A DNA stretch of 64,000 nt, from NCBI GenBank assembly GCA_037968755.1, contig JBBKWB010000018.1:1-64000 (forward strand), given 5' to 3'. Positions within the stretch are counted from its first letter, which is position 1. Each line of letters starts with the position of its first letter. Position numbers and translations under genes: made by a program. The stretch comes from Woeseia sp037968755 (GTDB taxonomy: Bacteria; Pseudomonadota; Gammaproteobacteria; Steroidobacterales; Woeseiaceae). Positions 1-8,719 of the stretch are shown one piece after another. The notes below the pieces were generated by a model, which was not told where the DNA came from, searched no databases, and saw nothing but the letters and a program-made list of their open reading frames with translations.

Positions 1-188
1 GTACGTGCGAGCGCGTACTCCTCGCTGGTTTCCGGGGGCAGGAATACCGGGAAATCCTTGCCGACCGGCCGATAGCCGAGCGCGCTCATTTCCTCGGGCG
101 TTGCGCCGACCACGCACCAGTCGCGTTCGCGAACCGGCAATCCGAGCTGTTCGTCCCGAACAGCGCCTCCAACAAGGTAAACTTCCAT
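1..188 (-). CDS. cca: CCA-adding tRNA nucleotidyltransferase, 5' part only
   Basis: This is the amino-terminal 62 or so residues of multifunctional tRNA nucleotidyltransferase, which adds or repairs the 3' CCA of tRNA using CTP and ATP. The reading frame runs off the left edge of the window. It starts MEVYLVGGAVRDE, containing the GGxVRD signature of the class II nucleotidyltransferase fold, followed by RDWCVVGA and a GYRPVGKDFPVFL stretch typical of gammaproteobacterial Cca. The ATG (complement of 186-188) lies at the usual family start. The first metal-binding Asp pair and the HD domain would lie outside the window. It is divergent from the downstream lipoprotein gene across about 105 bp. 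Confidence 0.9.
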   Translation of the reverse strand, partial: MEVYLVGGAVRDEQLGLPVRERDWCVVGATPEEMSALGYRPVGKDFPVFLPPETSEEYALAR

Positions 189-293
189 CGCGCGATTCTA
201 ACAGCCTGTTGAAAATACCATACAGGCCAATTTGCAGGCATGTTGCAATGACAGCCGGCAGGATATGAGACAGAACTCAGGACGAGGAGCAGG

Positions 294-1379
294 GTGACGG
301 CCGAAAGACCTAACGTTGGGAATGCCTCTGCGCTGCGCCGGCGAGCATCTCGCGCAACGCTCGGCATTGCGGCATTGCTCGTGCTCGTGATCCTGCAAGG
401 TTGCTACTACATGCAGGCCGCGCGCGGGCAATTTGAGCTGTGGCGCAAACAGCGGCCGGTGGCTGAAGTCATCGCTGACCCGTCAACGGATGCAGAGCTT
501 GCCCGGCGTCTGCAGATGCTGCAAGACGCTCGCGACTTCGCAACTGCAGAGCTCAAGCTGCCAGACAATGACAGTTATCGCGGCTATGCAGACCTGCAGC
601 GCGACTACGTACTGTGGAATGTTATCGCGGCGCCTGAATTTTCATTGCATGCCAAGACCTGGTGCTACCTGATGGTTGGCTGTCTCGGCTATCGAGGCTA
701 TTTCTCCATCGATGCGGCGAAGAAGCTGGCGGCCGAGTTAGAGGGTGAGGGTTTCGACGTGTTCGTGGGCGGTGTGCCGGCGTACTCCACCCTTGGCAAG
801 TTTGATGACCCGATACTGAACACGATGATGGCGCGTGGCGATACCGAACTGATCGCCTTGCTGTTTCACGAATTGGCGCATCAGCGCCTGTACATCAAGG
901 ACGACACAGCGTTTAACGAATCATTCGCCTCGGCCGTGGCGGAGTTCGGTGTGCAGCGCTGGCATGCGCAACACGGCAGCGCGGACGTGGCGAAGCGCTG
1001 GCTCGACTACCAGGAGCAAAACAGGGCTGTCATGCAGTTGTTTGAAGAGGCACGAGCAAGACTTGACGCGCTGTATGCATCGTCGCTGTCTAATGCCGGC
1101 AAGCGCGACCAAAAGCAGCGCATCCTGCAGCAGCTTGCGAGCGACGCTAATAGTACGAGTGGCAGCGATACGAATTGGATCCGTGGTGATCTCAATAATG
1201 CGCGGCTTGCGTCATTCGCCATGTATCGCGGTTATCTGCCCGCGTTCCGTCAGCTGTTCGCGCGCTGCGAGCAGCAGTGGACATGTTTTTATGCGGCTGT
1301 CGATGAACTCGCGGCGTTGTCGGCATCAGCAAGAGTCGATGCATTGGCGAACTTGCAGAGGCAAGTCGCCGCGCCCTGA
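294..1379 (+). CDS. Lipoprotein predicted aminopeptidase (zinc metallopeptidase)
   Basis: 361 residues matching the 'predicted aminopeptidase' family (COG4324 type). An N-terminal hydrophobic segment ends in a lipobox LQGC, with Cys37 as the probable lipidated residue, so the protein should sit in the cell envelope. The zinc-binding helix HELAHQ is at residues 192-197, and the downstream NESFASAVAEFG (about 208-219) can supply the third, glutamate ligand. Start is GTG at 294, chosen because AGGAG lies about 6 bp upstream and because it gives a complete lipoprotein signal. The substrate is not known for this family and the aminopeptidase label comes from the fold. The gene converges on slt with only 19 bp between stops and no visible terminator. 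Confidence 0.8.
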   Translation: MTAERPNVGNASALRRRASRATLGIAALLVLVILQGCYYMQAARGQFELWRKQRPVAEVIADPSTDAELARRLQMLQDARDFATAELKLPDNDSYRGYADLQRDYVLWNVIAAPEFSLHAKTWCYLMVGCLGYRGYFSIDAAKKLAAELEGEGFDVFVGGVPAYSTLGKFDDPILNTMMARGDTELIALLFHELAHQRLYIKDDTAFNESFASAVAEFGVQRWHAQHGSADVAKRWLDYQEQNRAVMQLFEEARARLDALYASSLSNAGKRDQKQRILQQLASDANSTSGSDTNWIRGDLNNARLASFAMYRGYLPAFRQLFARCEQQWTCFYAAVDELAALSASARVDALANLQRQVAAP

Positions 1380-1398
1380 ACAGGATTTGCAAGAGCGT

Positions 1399-3360
1399 TT
1401 AGTTTGCGGCGACGTGCGCTTCGCTTACGCGAATTTCCGGCAGTTTGCTGCTCAAGCGCTCAACATCACCGGCCAGGCGCCAGTGAAAAATAGTGTCAGC
1501 GGTCAGTACCCGGCGCACGTAATCGCGGGTTTCCGAGTAGGGGATGGATTCGATCCAGATGCGGGCATCCAGCGACGATTCACGCGGCAGCCACGCTTCG
1601 ACGCGCAGCGGGCCGGCGTTGTAGGCAGCCGTCGCCAGCACCGGGTTATCCGCGAAACGACTTTGCATGTTGCCCAGGAACCAGGTGCCGAGACGAATGT
1701 TGCTGACGGGGTCGGTCAATGTGCTGATGCCGGAATAGGGTTGCTTGATTTCCCGTGCAGTAATTCTGCCGGTCGATGGCATCAGCTGCATTACGCCGAT
1801 GGCGCCGGCTGATGAGCGGATATCCGGCATGAACAGGCTCTCGCTGCGCGCGATACCGAGCGCCCAGCTCGGGCGAATATTGGCCGCCGCCGCGTACTTC
1901 TGGAACGCCTCGGCGTGCGGTGTAGGGTAACGAATATCGAGGTCGTCATAGCGCGCGTTTTGCGACGCCGTAGCAATCGCCCGGGAATGCCAGCCCCAGC
2001 TGTGCGCCAGAATGGCCGCCTGGATCTGCTCATCGGCGTCGAGCTTGCGAACGGCGGCATCCCACTCTGAGCGGCCGCGGCCATCCAGTCCCGTCATGAA
2101 CAGCTCTCGCGCACGTATGAATTCAGGCTGCTTTGCAAGCCGTTGCTGGATCGTGTCGTTTACCTGCAATTCGACATGCGCAAAGTTGTAATCGGCAGCT
2201 ATCGCATCGGCCGCCAGGAATCCGTAATAGCTTCGTTCACTCGCAAGCCTGGCGAAGATTGGCTCTGCAGCTTCGGGATCTTTTTGGGCCACGGCTGTGG
2301 CGAGCCAATACTGCCATTGTTCCGAGGCCAGTTCCTCAGCTGGCAGGTCCTGTATGTGCTGAACTACTGCGGACCAGTCTTGCCTGCGCAGTGCACTGCG
2401 TACGCGCCATCGCAATACTTCGTCGTCCACTGCGGCGCCACTGAGCTTTAGTAATTCCTCGTAAGCGCTATCCTCATGGTTACGCGCCAGCCACAGCACA
2501 ACATGCCGCGAAATCTCCGCGCGATCGTCGGCGCTGAATGCGTAATTTTTCGTCAGTTGCTGCCAATACGAAGCGGCCAGTTTTGGCTCTCCATACGCCA
2601 GTTGTTCGATGGCTACGCGCAACTGCTGGCGGTGATCGGCCGAGTCGACTAGCGTTTCCCGTTGCTCCAGAAATCGGCTTGGCGCACCGTAGACTTTCGT
2701 CCAGCGTGCTGCACGGTCTTTAAAATCCTGTGGCAGCGAGCGAGCCAGGTAGCGGGCAATGGGCAACTGGCGATCGGCAAGCGCGAGTTCGAAACGTTGT
2801 TGGTAGAGTGAATCGCCAATCAAGCCGGCGTTACGTAACGCGTCGAAAACCGGGTCGCATTCGCTAACCTGGTTTTTACCGACGAGCCAAAGCGGCGTTG
2901 CGCGTTCGACTATGCTGCCAGCGTCAGCGTTTTTCATTTCGGCGGCCAGCGCTGCACAGTCCAGGCGGGCAACGCCGAGCGTCGCGTAGTGCTTGCGATA
3001 GAGCGCAAGATAGTCCTCAGTGCGGCCATCACTTGCGAGCTCGAGGGCATAGCGATAACGCAACTCGCGGGCAGGTTTCAGGTTGCCGTAAGTGTCCAGA
3101 AAGTCACGAATCTCACGGTCGTCGGCGGACTTGAGGGTTGCGCGCAGGTGCGCCGCACGCAGGTCCGGCCACAGCACATAATCGGTAAGGAGTTTTTCTT
3201 GTCTGGCATCCAGCCGCCAGATTCCGAGCTCCGCGTCCGCGTACCGTTCGCGAAAAGCGGCACGTTGCTCGTCCAGCCGCGCGGCTGTTGCCGCGGATGA
3301 GGCGAGTAGGGCGACCGATATCAGGAGCGCCTGGGCTAAACGTAGGGAGTTATCGAGCAT
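1399..3360 (-). CDS. slt: Soluble lytic murein transglycosylase (Slt70-like)
   Basis: 653 residues with a cleavable signal peptide (about 1-27). A long alpha-helical superhelical U/L region (about 30-470) precedes a C-terminal lytic transglycosylase domain. The catalytic glutamate is Glu507 in the motif RSESLF, followed by SSAGAIGVMQLMP and later TAAYNAGP, the classic goose-lysozyme-like signatures. It acts in the periplasm, cleaving the MurNAc-GlcNAc bond to leave 1,6-anhydroMurNAc. Length is close to E. coli Slt70 (645). It is transcribed in the same direction as degQ upstream but is separated from it by an intrinsic terminator at 3444-3474. Anhydromuropeptide recycling is also represented by mpl in this window. 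Confidence 0.93.
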   Translation of the reverse strand: MLDNSLRLAQALLISVALLASSAATAARLDEQRAAFRERYADAELGIWRLDARQEKLLTDYVLWPDLRAAHLRATLKSADDREIRDFLDTYGNLKPARELRYRYALELASDGRTEDYLALYRKHYATLGVARLDCAALAAEMKNADAGSIVERATPLWLVGKNQVSECDPVFDALRNAGLIGDSLYQQRFELALADRQLPIARYLARSLPQDFKDRAARWTKVYGAPSRFLEQRETLVDSADHRQQLRVAIEQLAYGEPKLAASYWQQLTKNYAFSADDRAEISRHVVLWLARNHEDSAYEELLKLSGAAVDDEVLRWRVRSALRRQDWSAVVQHIQDLPAEELASEQWQYWLATAVAQKDPEAAEPIFARLASERSYYGFLAADAIAADYNFAHVELQVNDTIQQRLAKQPEFIRARELFMTGLDGRGRSEWDAAVRKLDADEQIQAAILAHSWGWHSRAIATASQNARYDDLDIRYPTPHAEAFQKYAAAANIRPSWALGIARSESLFMPDIRSSAGAIGVMQLMPSTGRITAREIKQPYSGISTLTDPVSNIRLGTWFLGNMQSRFADNPVLATAAYNAGPLRVEAWLPRESSLDARIWIESIPYSETRDYVRRVLTADTIFHWRLAGDVERLSSKLPEIRVSEAHVAAN

Positions 3361-3443
3361 GGTGGATGAGAGTGCTCACAGCGTGCGGGTAATGCTTGGA
3401 CCATACTCAGCCGCCGGTGTTGCGGCAAGCTGGCAATTGAACG

Positions 3444-3474
3444 AAAAAAGCCCGGCGGTCAGGGCGGGCTTTTT
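3444..3474 (-). terminator. Rho-independent terminator after degQ
   Basis: GC stem (AGCCCG / CGGGCT) flanked by A runs on the left and T runs on the right. Read on the minus strand it gives a hairpin followed by several U residues just after the degQ stop. It separates degQ from slt. The symmetric flanks would also allow function in the opposite direction. Confidence 0.8.
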
Positions 3475-3491
3475 GTCGAACCTGCGGTGGC

Positions 3492-4838
3492 TCAGCGTAT
3501 CTGCAACATCAGGCTGCGTTCGCCGCGGCGCACCAGCAGGAACAGAATGCTGTTGTCGGCAGCGATCTGCTGCAATTGCGCCAGGTTCTGTACCCGTTGC
3601 CGATTGACCGCGGTAATGACGTCGCCTGCGCGCAGCCCGCGCTGTGCAGCCGGTGAATCCGCCTCAACTTCGGTCACCTCTATGCCGCCGCTGGCGGACG
3701 TGCCATTGGCTGCAAACTCCGCACCATTCAGCCCGGGGTGAATCTCGGTGCCTGCCTGGATCTGGGTGCGTGCTTCGCCGAGCGTCGCGGAAACGGTTCG
3801 TTTGCTGCCATCGCGAACGTACTCGATCTCAACCTCATCGCCACTGCCCTTAAGGCCAATCGCAGTTGCGAGCTCACGGCTGTCGCCAATTTTCTTGTCG
3901 TTTACCCGGACGATAATGTCGTCGACCCGGAGGCCGGCCTCTTCGGCGGCCGAGCCGGGCGTGATTTCAGAGATCAACGCACCGCGCGTGACTTCGGCGC
4001 CCAGCGCCGCCGCGCCTTCTTCATCAATGGTCTGGATAGTGACGCCCAGCAAGCCGCGACGAACCTCACCAAAGTCGACGAGCTGCCGCATGATCGAGCG
4101 GGCAATCTCCGAGGGCACCGCGAAACCAATACCGACATTGCCGCCGGAGCGGCTGATAATGGCGGAGTTGATGCCAATCAGTTCGCCACGCATATTGATC
4201 AACGCGCCACCGGAATTGCCCGGGTTAATGGACGCGTCGGTCTGGATAAAATCTTCGTAGCCGTTGCGACTGATGCCGGTTCGCCCCAGCGCGCTGACGA
4301 TGCCCGAGGTGACCGTGTGGCCCAGGCCAAACGGATTACCGATCGCCAGCACAAAGTCGCCAACCCGGACGCCGCGCGAGTCGCCGATCGCAATATCAGT
4401 AAGGTCGTCCGAATCCACCTTGATCACGGCGATGTCTGTTGCTGCATCGGAGCCGACGATTTCGGCATCCAGGGTTTCTTCGTTGTAGAGGGAGATCTGG
4501 ATCCGGTCAGCGCCGTCCACGACGTGATGATTGGTCAGGATGTAGCCGTTCCTGGCATCAACAATAACGCCGGAGCCTGCGCTCGCGACTTCGCGCGGGC
4601 CGCGCTGGGTATCGTCTGGAATACCGAAAAAGCGCCTGAACATTTCATCGCCGTACTGAGCGCGCGAGTCCACCGTCTGGCTTACGCGGATATTGACCAC
4701 GGCAGGCGAGGTTCGGCTGACAAGTGGGGCGAGGCTTGGCAAGGCTTCGCCGTCCACACTGTTCGGCAGGGCTGCGCTGGCCATGCCGCTAGCGAGAATC
4801 AGCAGCGTGCCGAGGAATGAGCGGTATCTCTTGGTCAT
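3492..4838 (-). CDS. degQ: DegQ/DegP-family periplasmic serine endoprotease (Do-like)
   Basis: 448 residues from the ATG at 4838, which follows an AGGA Shine-Dalgarno; a TTG two codons upstream is possible. A signal peptide (about 1-22) is followed by a trypsin-like domain with His105 (TNHHVV), Asp135 (ATDIAV) and Ser209 (NPGNSGGAL), then two PDZ domains (about 255-345 and 360-445). Two PDZ domains distinguish it from DegS, which is also in this window at 52149-53228. It is expected to degrade or chaperone misfolded envelope proteins. No anti-sigma or mucABC-like genes are adjacent, so the MucD-operon arrangement is absent. The gene has its own terminator. Confidence 0.93.
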   Translation of the reverse strand: MTKRYRSFLGTLLILASGMASAALPNSVDGEALPSLAPLVSRTSPAVVNIRVSQTVDSRAQYGDEMFRRFFGIPDDTQRGPREVASAGSGVIVDARNGYILTNHHVVDGADRIQISLYNEETLDAEIVGSDAATDIAVIKVDSDDLTDIAIGDSRGVRVGDFVLAIGNPFGLGHTVTSGIVSALGRTGISRNGYEDFIQTDASINPGNSGGALINMRGELIGINSAIISRSGGNVGIGFAVPSEIARSIMRQLVDFGEVRRGLLGVTIQTIDEEGAAALGAEVTRGALISEITPGSAAEEAGLRVDDIIVRVNDKKIGDSRELATAIGLKGSGDEVEIEYVRDGSKRTVSATLGEARTQIQAGTEIHPGLNGAEFAANGTSASGGIEVTEVEADSPAAQRGLRAGDVITAVNRQRVQNLAQLQQIAADNSILFLLVRRGERSLMLQIR

Positions 4839-5479
4839 TAACAATACTTCCTGTGTTGATTACCCGGCGTTCCAGAATCCGCGCGGCCGCCAGCTGTTGT
4901 CTGTCCCTTTGGCGTCCGTGCCGCGCCTAGCGGGGGACCGCATTGGCGAGACAAAAGTTCCGGTTGAACCGCAATTGCTGAAAATGGCCAGACCCAAACG
5001 CTGTGCACCATTATTACAGATGCTGCGGCCCGCATGTTTGTCGCGAATCGTGCCGGCATCGTTACCCGGTTGGCGTGCCGGAGTGGTGATCGCTGCGCAA
5101 AAAGTATCTGCGCGTCGCTGGCGCTACGGTAGCCGTTCGTTCGCGCAAACGGGTGCGCTTGTGCATGAAATTCCAACTGTCCGGTTACCGATCGTCGCCA
5201 TTAAAGCCGGTTTCTGGTGCGCTGTAAGCCCGCTGCAACGGCGCACATTGCCTACCTTGATGCGGCCGCGATCGTGTCAATTCAAGCCCTCTGGAGCGCC
5301 CTCAGGAGGGCTCAATCAGGCATATTTGCATTTCACTTAATGCCACTAGATGTTGTGCACTGCACTTTTTCGGGGGCGGCTTGATTATTTTCACTTTTTT
5401 TAATGCAGTTTCACGCTAATATTCCATAAGTTATTGTTTTTCAGTTATAAAACCGACTGGGAAAATATCAATTCGGGCC
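4839..5479. other. Gene-poor stretch between degQ and nrdJa
   Basis: About 640 bp with no recognisable gene. The first 450 bp are GC-rich and keep open frames on both strands (a plus frame to 5340 and a minus frame about 5176-4838), but neither translation resembles a known family and neither has a convincing ribosome site. A GC hairpin (AGCCCTC at 5285-5291 with GAGGGCT at 5306-5312) marks a sharp change to AT-rich sequence from about 5340 to 5460. The stretch may hold the degQ promoter, a decayed gene or an sRNA. None of these can be shown from sequence alone. Confidence 0.5.
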
Positions 5480-5508
5480 TTGACAGGCACCCGCTACGGG
5501 CATAATCT
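5480..5508 (+). promoter_or_regulatory. Sigma-70 promoter of nrdJa-nrdJb
   Basis: A perfect -35 TTGACA (5480-5485) is followed either by TAATCT at 5503-5508 with a 17-bp spacer or by CATAAT at 5501-5506 with a 15-bp spacer. This would give a leader of about 170 nt before the nrdJa ATG. The -10 overlaps the first NrdR-like box. Confidence 0.6.
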
Positions 5509-5537
5509 TGTGCCCTGCCAGACACAACATCTTGTGT
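5498..5537 (+). promoter_or_regulatory. Pair of NrdR-type operator boxes
   Basis: The site at 5522-5537 is ACACAACATCTTGTGT, a near-perfect 16-bp palindrome differing from the known NrdR consensus (ACACWATATATWGTGT) at two central positions. A weaker copy, GGGCATAATCTTGTGC, lies at 5498-5513 over the -10 element and shares the ATCTTGTG half. The centre-to-centre distance is 24 bp, shorter than the roughly 31 bp usual for paired NrdR boxes. NrdR represses ribonucleotide reductase operons when dATP is plentiful. The nrdR gene itself is not in the window. Confidence 0.65.
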
Positions 5538-5684
5538 CGCAGTTAACGAAGTTATGAAGCCAATTTTGGCACTCATCGGTTTATTGGGGCAGCCGGTGAG
5601 CGGGGGACTATTCGCTGTAATTATCAAGCGTAGCCGCCATGCCGTACCGGGGGCCTCCTAAGGGAGTAGGGAGTTGAGGACAAC

Positions 5685-7832
5685 ATGAAGTCCGCTGTGA
5701 ATTTAAATGCTGAATCGGTGGCTGACATCGAATTTCAGCCCGCGTCACTCGATATCTGGCAGGCCAAGTATCGCTTGTGCGCGAAAGACGGGACGCCGAT
5801 CGATGTCACGATCGACGACACATACCAACGCGTTGCCAGGGCACTTGCCGATGTAGAAGCCGAGCCGCTGCGTGAACAGTGTTTTGAGGAATTTCTCTGG
5901 GCATTGCGCAGTGGCGCCATTCCGGCAGGACGAATTACCTCGAACGCCGGTGCCCGCGAGCATAAACCTGCCACCTCGACCATAAATTGCACCGTCTCGG
6001 GTACGGTTGCCGATTCCATGGATAACATCCTTAATAAGGTGCACGAGGCGGGACTGACCTTGAAGGCGGGCTGCGGCATTGGCTATGAGTTTTCAACGTT
6101 AAGGCCAAAAGGCGCCTACGTGACCGGTGCCGGAGCGTACACATCCGGCCCGTTATCGTTCATGGATATCTACGACAAGATGTGTTTCACCGTGTCATCA
6201 GCTGGCGGCCGGCGCGGCGCGCAGATGGGCACGTTTGATATTGGCCATCCGGACGTCATGGATTTCATTCGCGCCAAGCGCGAAGACGGTCGCTTGCGCC
6301 AGTTCAACCTGTCGTTGTTGATCACTGACGAGTTCATGCAGGCAGTGAAAAACGATACCGACTGGCAGCTGGCGTTTCCGGTTACCCGCAAGGAGCTCGA
6401 CCAGGACCGCCTGGACGTCAATGACGCGTCGCAGTTTGTCTGGCGTGAATGGCCGGAGCCGCAAAATTACGTGCGCAATGCCGACGGCCTGGTCGCCTGC
6501 AAGATATACAAGACGCTGCCAGCGCAACGGGTCTGGGACGTCATCATGGCCTCGACCTATGACTTCGCCGAGCCGGGTTTTGTGCTGATCGATCGCGTCA
6601 ACGAGCAGAACAACAACTGGTTTACGGAAACGATTCGCGCCACCAATCCTTGCGGTGAGCAGCCGCTGCCACCGTATGGCTCCTGCCTGCTGGGTTCCAT
6701 CAACCTGACCAAGTTTGTACTTGAGCCGTTCACGGACAAGGCGCGCTTTGACTGGAGCGAGTTCCGTAAAGTCGTCAAGGTATTCACACGTATGCTCGAC
6801 AACGTTGTGGAAATCAACGGCCTGCCGCTCGCGCGCCAGCGCGATGAAATTACTCGCAAGCGTCGTCACGGCATGGGCTTTCTGGGTCTCGGTTCAACGA
6901 TCACCATGCTGCGCATGAAGTACGGCGAAGAAGCATCGGTCAGCTTTACTGAGGAAGTGTCAAAGCAACTGGCGATTGCTGGTTGGGAAACCGGGCTGGA
7001 GCTGGCCCGCGAGAAAGGTCCCGCGCCGATCATGAACGAAGAGTTCACGGTCACCCAGGAAATGCTGAGCAAGCGACCGGAAATGCTTGGCGACGGCTTC
7101 AAGGTGGGTGACAAGGTTCCCGGCCGCTTATTGCACGCGCGCTACAGCCGCTACATGCAGCGTATCGCCAAGGAAGCACCGGAACTGGTCAGCGATCTGG
7201 CCAAGGTCGGCGCCCGTTTCACGCACCACAGCTCGATCGCACCGACCGGAACGATTTCCCTGTCGCTGGCGAACAATGCCAGCAATGGTATCGAGCCCAG
7301 TTTTGCGCATCACTATTTTCGTAACGTGATTCGCCAGAACAAGAAAACCAAGGAAAAAATAGACGTTCTGTCGTTTGAGTTATTGTCTTACCGGTCGCTG
7401 ATTAATGAAAAAGCCACACCGGCGGCGGAAGGTGGTGAGAACGCCTTGCCCGATTACTTCATTACAGCTGAAGATATTTCACCGAAAGAGCATGTCGACA
7501 TCCAGGCGGCGGCACAGAGCTGGATTGATTCGTCGATTTCGAAAACGGCGAATGTGCCAACCGATTATCCATACGAAGACTTCAAGAACATCTATATGTA
7601 TGCCTATGAGCAAGGGCTCAAGGGCTGCACGACGTTCCGCTTTAATCCGGAAGCGTTCCAGGGTGTGTTGGTGAAGGAACGTGATCTGAAGAATACCGTG
7701 TACACCTTTACTCTCGACGACGGCAAGGAAGTCGAATTCAAGGGTGATGAGGAGCTCGAATACGACGGCGAGGTGCATACCGCTGCCAACTTGTTCGACG
7801 CGCTTAAAGAAGGTTATTACGGCAAGTTCTGA
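5685..7832 (+). CDS. nrdJa: Class II (cobalamin-dependent) ribonucleotide reductase, catalytic fragment NrdJa
   Basis: 715 residues forming the ten-stranded barrel of the adenosylcobalamin-dependent ribonucleoside-diphosphate reductase, which makes dNTP precursors with or without oxygen. Visible signatures are STINCTVSG (N-terminal redox cysteine), the thiyl-radical site NPCGEQPLPPYGSC, and the phosphate-binding PTGTISL loop. The protein stops without the cysteine-rich C-terminal tail, which is encoded by the separate nrdJb 110 bp downstream in another frame, as in the split NrdJ of Pseudomonas aeruginosa. GAGGA lies 7 bp before the ATG. The start is preceded by a strong promoter and NrdR-type boxes, so dATP-dependent repression is likely. 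No class I or III reductase is present here. Confidence 0.93.
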   Translation: MKSAVNLNAESVADIEFQPASLDIWQAKYRLCAKDGTPIDVTIDDTYQRVARALADVEAEPLREQCFEEFLWALRSGAIPAGRITSNAGAREHKPATSTINCTVSGTVADSMDNILNKVHEAGLTLKAGCGIGYEFSTLRPKGAYVTGAGAYTSGPLSFMDIYDKMCFTVSSAGGRRGAQMGTFDIGHPDVMDFIRAKREDGRLRQFNLSLLITDEFMQAVKNDTDWQLAFPVTRKELDQDRLDVNDASQFVWREWPEPQNYVRNADGLVACKIYKTLPAQRVWDVIMASTYDFAEPGFVLIDRVNEQNNNWFTETIRATNPCGEQPLPPYGSCLLGSINLTKFVLEPFTDKARFDWSEFRKVVKVFTRMLDNVVEINGLPLARQRDEITRKRRHGMGFLGLGSTITMLRMKYGEEASVSFTEEVSKQLAIAGWETGLELAREKGPAPIMNEEFTVTQEMLSKRPEMLGDGFKVGDKVPGRLLHARYSRYMQRIAKEAPELVSDLAKVGARFTHHSSIAPTGTISLSLANNASNGIEPSFAHHYFRNVIRQNKKTKEKIDVLSFELLSYRSLINEKATPAAEGGENALPDYFITAEDISPKEHVDIQAAAQSWIDSSISKTANVPTDYPYEDFKNIYMYAYEQGLKGCTTFRFNPEAFQGVLVKERDLKNTVYTFTLDDGKEVEFKGDEELEYDGEVHTAANLFDALKEGYYGKF

Positions 7833-7942
7833 ACGGCTGCGCGGGCAAGACACCGCGCATCGTGCAGAGAAACAATCAAGCAAAAGCAAGGCGACGCAGC
7901 TGCAGGGCAGGCTGACGCCGCGGTAGAAGGTCAGAGACAATC

Positions 7943-8659
7943 ATGAGCAAAAATCGAATTGACAGTAAAATTGTTGGCTATGCAGTCAAGCAGCCGACGG
8001 ATTCCAAAGCAGAAGTTGCCAAGCTCGCAGTGAGTCGGCAGCCGGCAGAAGACGGCCGTGCTGAAGTCATTCGCATGCACGAGAAGCTGGAACGTCCGGA
8101 GATGCTGATCGGCTCCACCTACAAGGTGAAGACGCCGGTCTCGGATCACGCGATGTACGTCACGATCAACGACATCGTGCTGAACGAGGGCACCGAGCAC
8201 GAGAAGCGCCGGCCGTTCGAGATGTTCATCAACTCGAAGAACCTCGATCACTACCAGTGGATCGTCGCGCTGACGCGCATCATGTCCGCCGTATTCCGCA
8301 AGGGCGGCGACGTAACCTTCCTGGTGGATGAGTTAAAGGCGGTATTTGATCCGCGTGGCGGCTACTGGAAGCCGGGCGGCAAGTTCATGCCATCGATCAT
8401 CGCCGAGCTGGGCTACATCGTTGAAAAACACCTGATCCTGATCGGCTTGCTGGCTTCTCCGGAGCTGGACGCGGCGCAGCAAAAGCTGATTGACGACAAA
8501 CGCGCAGAGTTCGAAGAATCGACCCGCCAGAAAGACGCGTTCGCAAAGAGTGACTACCCGGCTGGTGCGCAGCTATGCGCCAAGTGCAATACAGTGGCGC
8601 TCGTCATGATGGACGGCTGCATGACCTGCCTGAGTTGCGGCGATAGCAAGTGCGGCTAG
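7943..8659 (+). CDS. nrdJb: Class II ribonucleotide reductase C-terminal fragment NrdJb
   Basis: 238 residues that complete NrdJa. The N-terminal half (VGSTYKVKTPV-like region, here GSTYKVKTP around residue 54) resembles the TSCPD-containing C-terminal part of single-chain class II reductases. The tail carries a cysteine cluster, CAKC...CMTC..CGDSKC, which should re-reduce the active-site disulfide and pass electrons from thioredoxin. It is encoded in a different frame from nrdJa after a 110-bp spacer, so it is a true separate polypeptide rather than a readthrough product. Work on the Pseudomonas split enzyme indicates both chains are needed for activity. The first 40 or so residues before the conserved core are lineage-specific linker. 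Confidence 0.9.
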   Translation: MSKNRIDSKIVGYAVKQPTDSKAEVAKLAVSRQPAEDGRAEVIRMHEKLERPEMLIGSTYKVKTPVSDHAMYVTINDIVLNEGTEHEKRRPFEMFINSKNLDHYQWIVALTRIMSAVFRKGGDVTFLVDELKAVFDPRGGYWKPGGKFMPSIIAELGYIVEKHLILIGLLASPELDAAQQKLIDDKRAEFEESTRQKDAFAKSDYPAGAQLCAKCNTVALVMMDGCMTCLSCGDSKCG

Positions 8660-8702
8660 CCGCTCGGTGAGCGGCAGTTCGCTTGCGGCCGGTCTGCCGG
8701 CC
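8659..8702 (+). terminator. Two tandem GC hairpins after nrdJb
   Basis: GCCGCTC/GAGCGGC (8659-8675, 3-nt loop) and GGCCGG/CCGGCC (8687-8702, 4-nt loop) are perfect stems just after the nrdJb stop. There is no long U run, so termination is not certain. They may protect the 3' end or insulate hldE from nrdJ transcription. Confidence 0.45.
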
Positions 8703-8704
8703 TG

Positions 8705-8713
8705 TAGTATTAT
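8705..8713 (+). promoter_or_regulatory. -10 element of hldE, leaderless candidate
   Basis: Overlapping TAGTAT and TATTAT hexamers end 6 bases before the hldE GTG at 8720, and no Shine-Dalgarno sequence is present. Transcription starting about 7 nt after the hexamer would begin at the start codon itself. No clean -35 is visible. Confidence 0.35.
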
Positions 8714-8719
8714 CCGCTC

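Noticed and set aside
949..1812. 287-residue plus-strand frame across the peptidase and slt ends
   Set aside because: It crosses two real genes on both strands and has no motif or ribosome site.
3738..4820. 360-residue plus-strand open frame antisense to degQ
   Set aside because: It lies wholly over a well-supported protease gene with intact catalytic motifs, has no ribosome site, and its translation resembles no family. It is a shadow frame produced by GC-rich codon use.
5341..5684. Cobalamin riboswitch before the B12-dependent reductase
   Set aside because: I looked for the B12-box core (GCCACTG-type) and its helices and did not find them. The NrdR boxes explain regulation better.
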